A stretch of DNA of 30,396 nt from assembly GCA_964460245.1 (NCBI GenBank), contig CAYWTL010000023.1:1-30396 (forward strand), written 5' to 3'. The notes below the pieces were generated by a model. That model ran no database searches and was not told the DNA's origin. It was given only the letters and a program-made list of their open reading frames with translations. This document shows positions 29,948 to 30,396 of the stretch, piece by piece (the stretch's first letter is position 1; the number at the start of each line of letters is the position of its first letter). The stretch is from JAXDBM01 sp964460245. GTDB taxonomy: Bacteria > Desulfobacterota > Syntrophia > Syntrophales > Fen-1087. Position numbers and translations under genes: made by a program.

Positions 29948-30396
29948 TTACCGGGCGCCGAGCAGCTTGCGCGCGATCACCACCCTCTGAATTTCGTTGG
30001 TACCCTCGTAGATCTGGCAGATCTTGGCATCCCGCATGTGCCGCTCCGCCGGGTACTCCTTGCAGTATCCGTAGCCGCCGAAGATCTGGACGCCCTCGAT
30101 GGCGGCCTTCATGGCCACGTCGGAGGCGTACATCTTGGCCATGGCCGACTCCTTCTCGTAGTCCAGGTGGTTGTCCTCCATCCACGCGGCTTTCAAAAGC
30201 AGTAGTTCTGCTGCCTCCAGCTCCGTCGCCATATCGGCCAGTTTGAACTGGATGGCCTGGTTGCTGACGATGGGCTTGCCGAACTGCACGCGCTCCTTGG
30301 CGTAGTTCAGCGCGTCTTCGAGGGCGGCCTTGCCGATTCCGCAGGCCTGTGATCCGATGCCGATCCGGCCGCAGTCGAGACCCATCAGCATCTGCT
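29948..30396 (-). CDS. Acyl-CoA dehydrogenase, C-terminal part
   Basis: The last 148 or so residues of an acyl-CoA dehydrogenase; the 5' part is beyond the window. The C-terminal helical domain is clear: MGLDCGRIGIGSQACGIGKA, YAKERVQFGKPIVSNQAIQF, VQIFGGYGYCKEYPAERHMR and the closing DAKICQIYEGTNEIQR. The Glu of YEGTNEIQ is the usual catalytic base of short- and medium-chain enzymes (butyryl-CoA dehydrogenase type). It oxidises acyl-CoA to enoyl-CoA with FAD and electron-transfer flavoprotein. Butyryl-CoA dehydrogenase-like genes are typical of syntrophic fatty-acid or benzoate degraders, but chain length cannot be told from this fragment. Confidence 0.95.
   Translation of the reverse strand, partial: QMLMGLDCGRIGIGSQACGIGKAALEDALNYAKERVQFGKPIVSNQAIQFKLADMATELEAAELLLLKAAWMEDNHLDYEKESAMAKMYASDVAMKAAIEGVQIFGGYGYCKEYPAERHMRDAKICQIYEGTNEIQRVVIARKLLGAR

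Noticed and set aside
1..30396. CRISPR arrays, tRNA or rRNA genes, transposases, phage genes
   Set aside because: No regularly spaced repeats, no cloverleaf-like or rRNA sequence and no transposase or integrase motifs were seen on either strand.

Overview
The window is GC-rich, densely coded chromosomal DNA with no rRNA, tRNA, CRISPR, phage or insertion-sequence genes that I can see. The gene content suggests a deltaproteobacterium-like anaerobe (Desulfobacterota, perhaps near Syntrophales). The reasons are an elongation factor G of the spirochaete/planctomycete/delta and mitochondrial type, the cmk-rpsA-sppA cluster, an archaeal-type phosphoglycerate mutase (apgM), acyl-CoA dehydrogenase and enoyl-CoA hydratase family genes, and both GGDEF and HD-GYP cyclic-di-GMP proteins. 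This placement is inference; no marker gene was searched.

Layout. (1) 1-2135, minus: an ABC export operon (membrane-fusion adaptor, ATPase, FtsX-type permease that runs off the window), with a palindrome lying over its predicted -35 box. (2) 2257-3150, plus: an unknown gene translationally coupled to rnk. (3) 3294-6391, plus: EF-G behind a structured leader that looks like an attenuator, then a KaiC/RecA-like ATPase and a strong terminator. (4) 6396-7373, plus: a MazE/MazF-type toxin-antitoxin pair with an operator-like palindrome, then a small unknown gene. (5) 7466-8666, minus: small genes, namely a zinc-ribbon protein, ygbA (nitrosative-stress family), an unlisted 52-residue ORF just upstream of it, and a conserved-looking hypothetical. 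(6) 8799-12122, plus: a metallophosphoesterase-nucleotidyltransferase fusion, a D-Ala-D-Ala-ligase-like ATP-grasp enzyme and an FmdB zinc ribbon. (7) 12177-14618: a lipoprotein alpha/beta hydrolase (minus) divergent from a zinc alcohol dehydrogenase (plus). (8) 14619-15154: a 536-base AT-rich gap. (9) 15155-20267, plus: a PAS-PAS-GGDEF cyclase followed closely by a MrfA-like helicase and a MrfB-like exonuclease, the mitomycin-type DNA repair pair. (10) 20287-20623, plus: a tiny protein carrying a sigma-70 region 4 helix-turn-helix. (11) 20625-25423, minus: cmk (fused to DUF2889), rpsA, sppA and an enoyl-CoA hydratase family gene, the last three chained by 4-base overlaps. (12) 25503-27005, plus: a BepA-like M48 protease with TPRs, overlapping tail-to-tail with (13) 26905-29786, minus: a GAF/HD-GYP protein and apgM. 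(14) 29898-30396: a perfect REP-like hairpin and the 3' part of an acyl-CoA dehydrogenase gene.

Most genes are housekeeping, stress or regulatory. The least conventional items are the metallophosphoesterase-nucleotidyltransferase fusion, the DUF2889-Cmk fusion, the stand-alone sigma region 4 protein, the EF-G leader and its KaiC-like partner, and the mrfAB pair behind a diguanylate cyclase. No single new multi-gene system is proven by the sequence alone.
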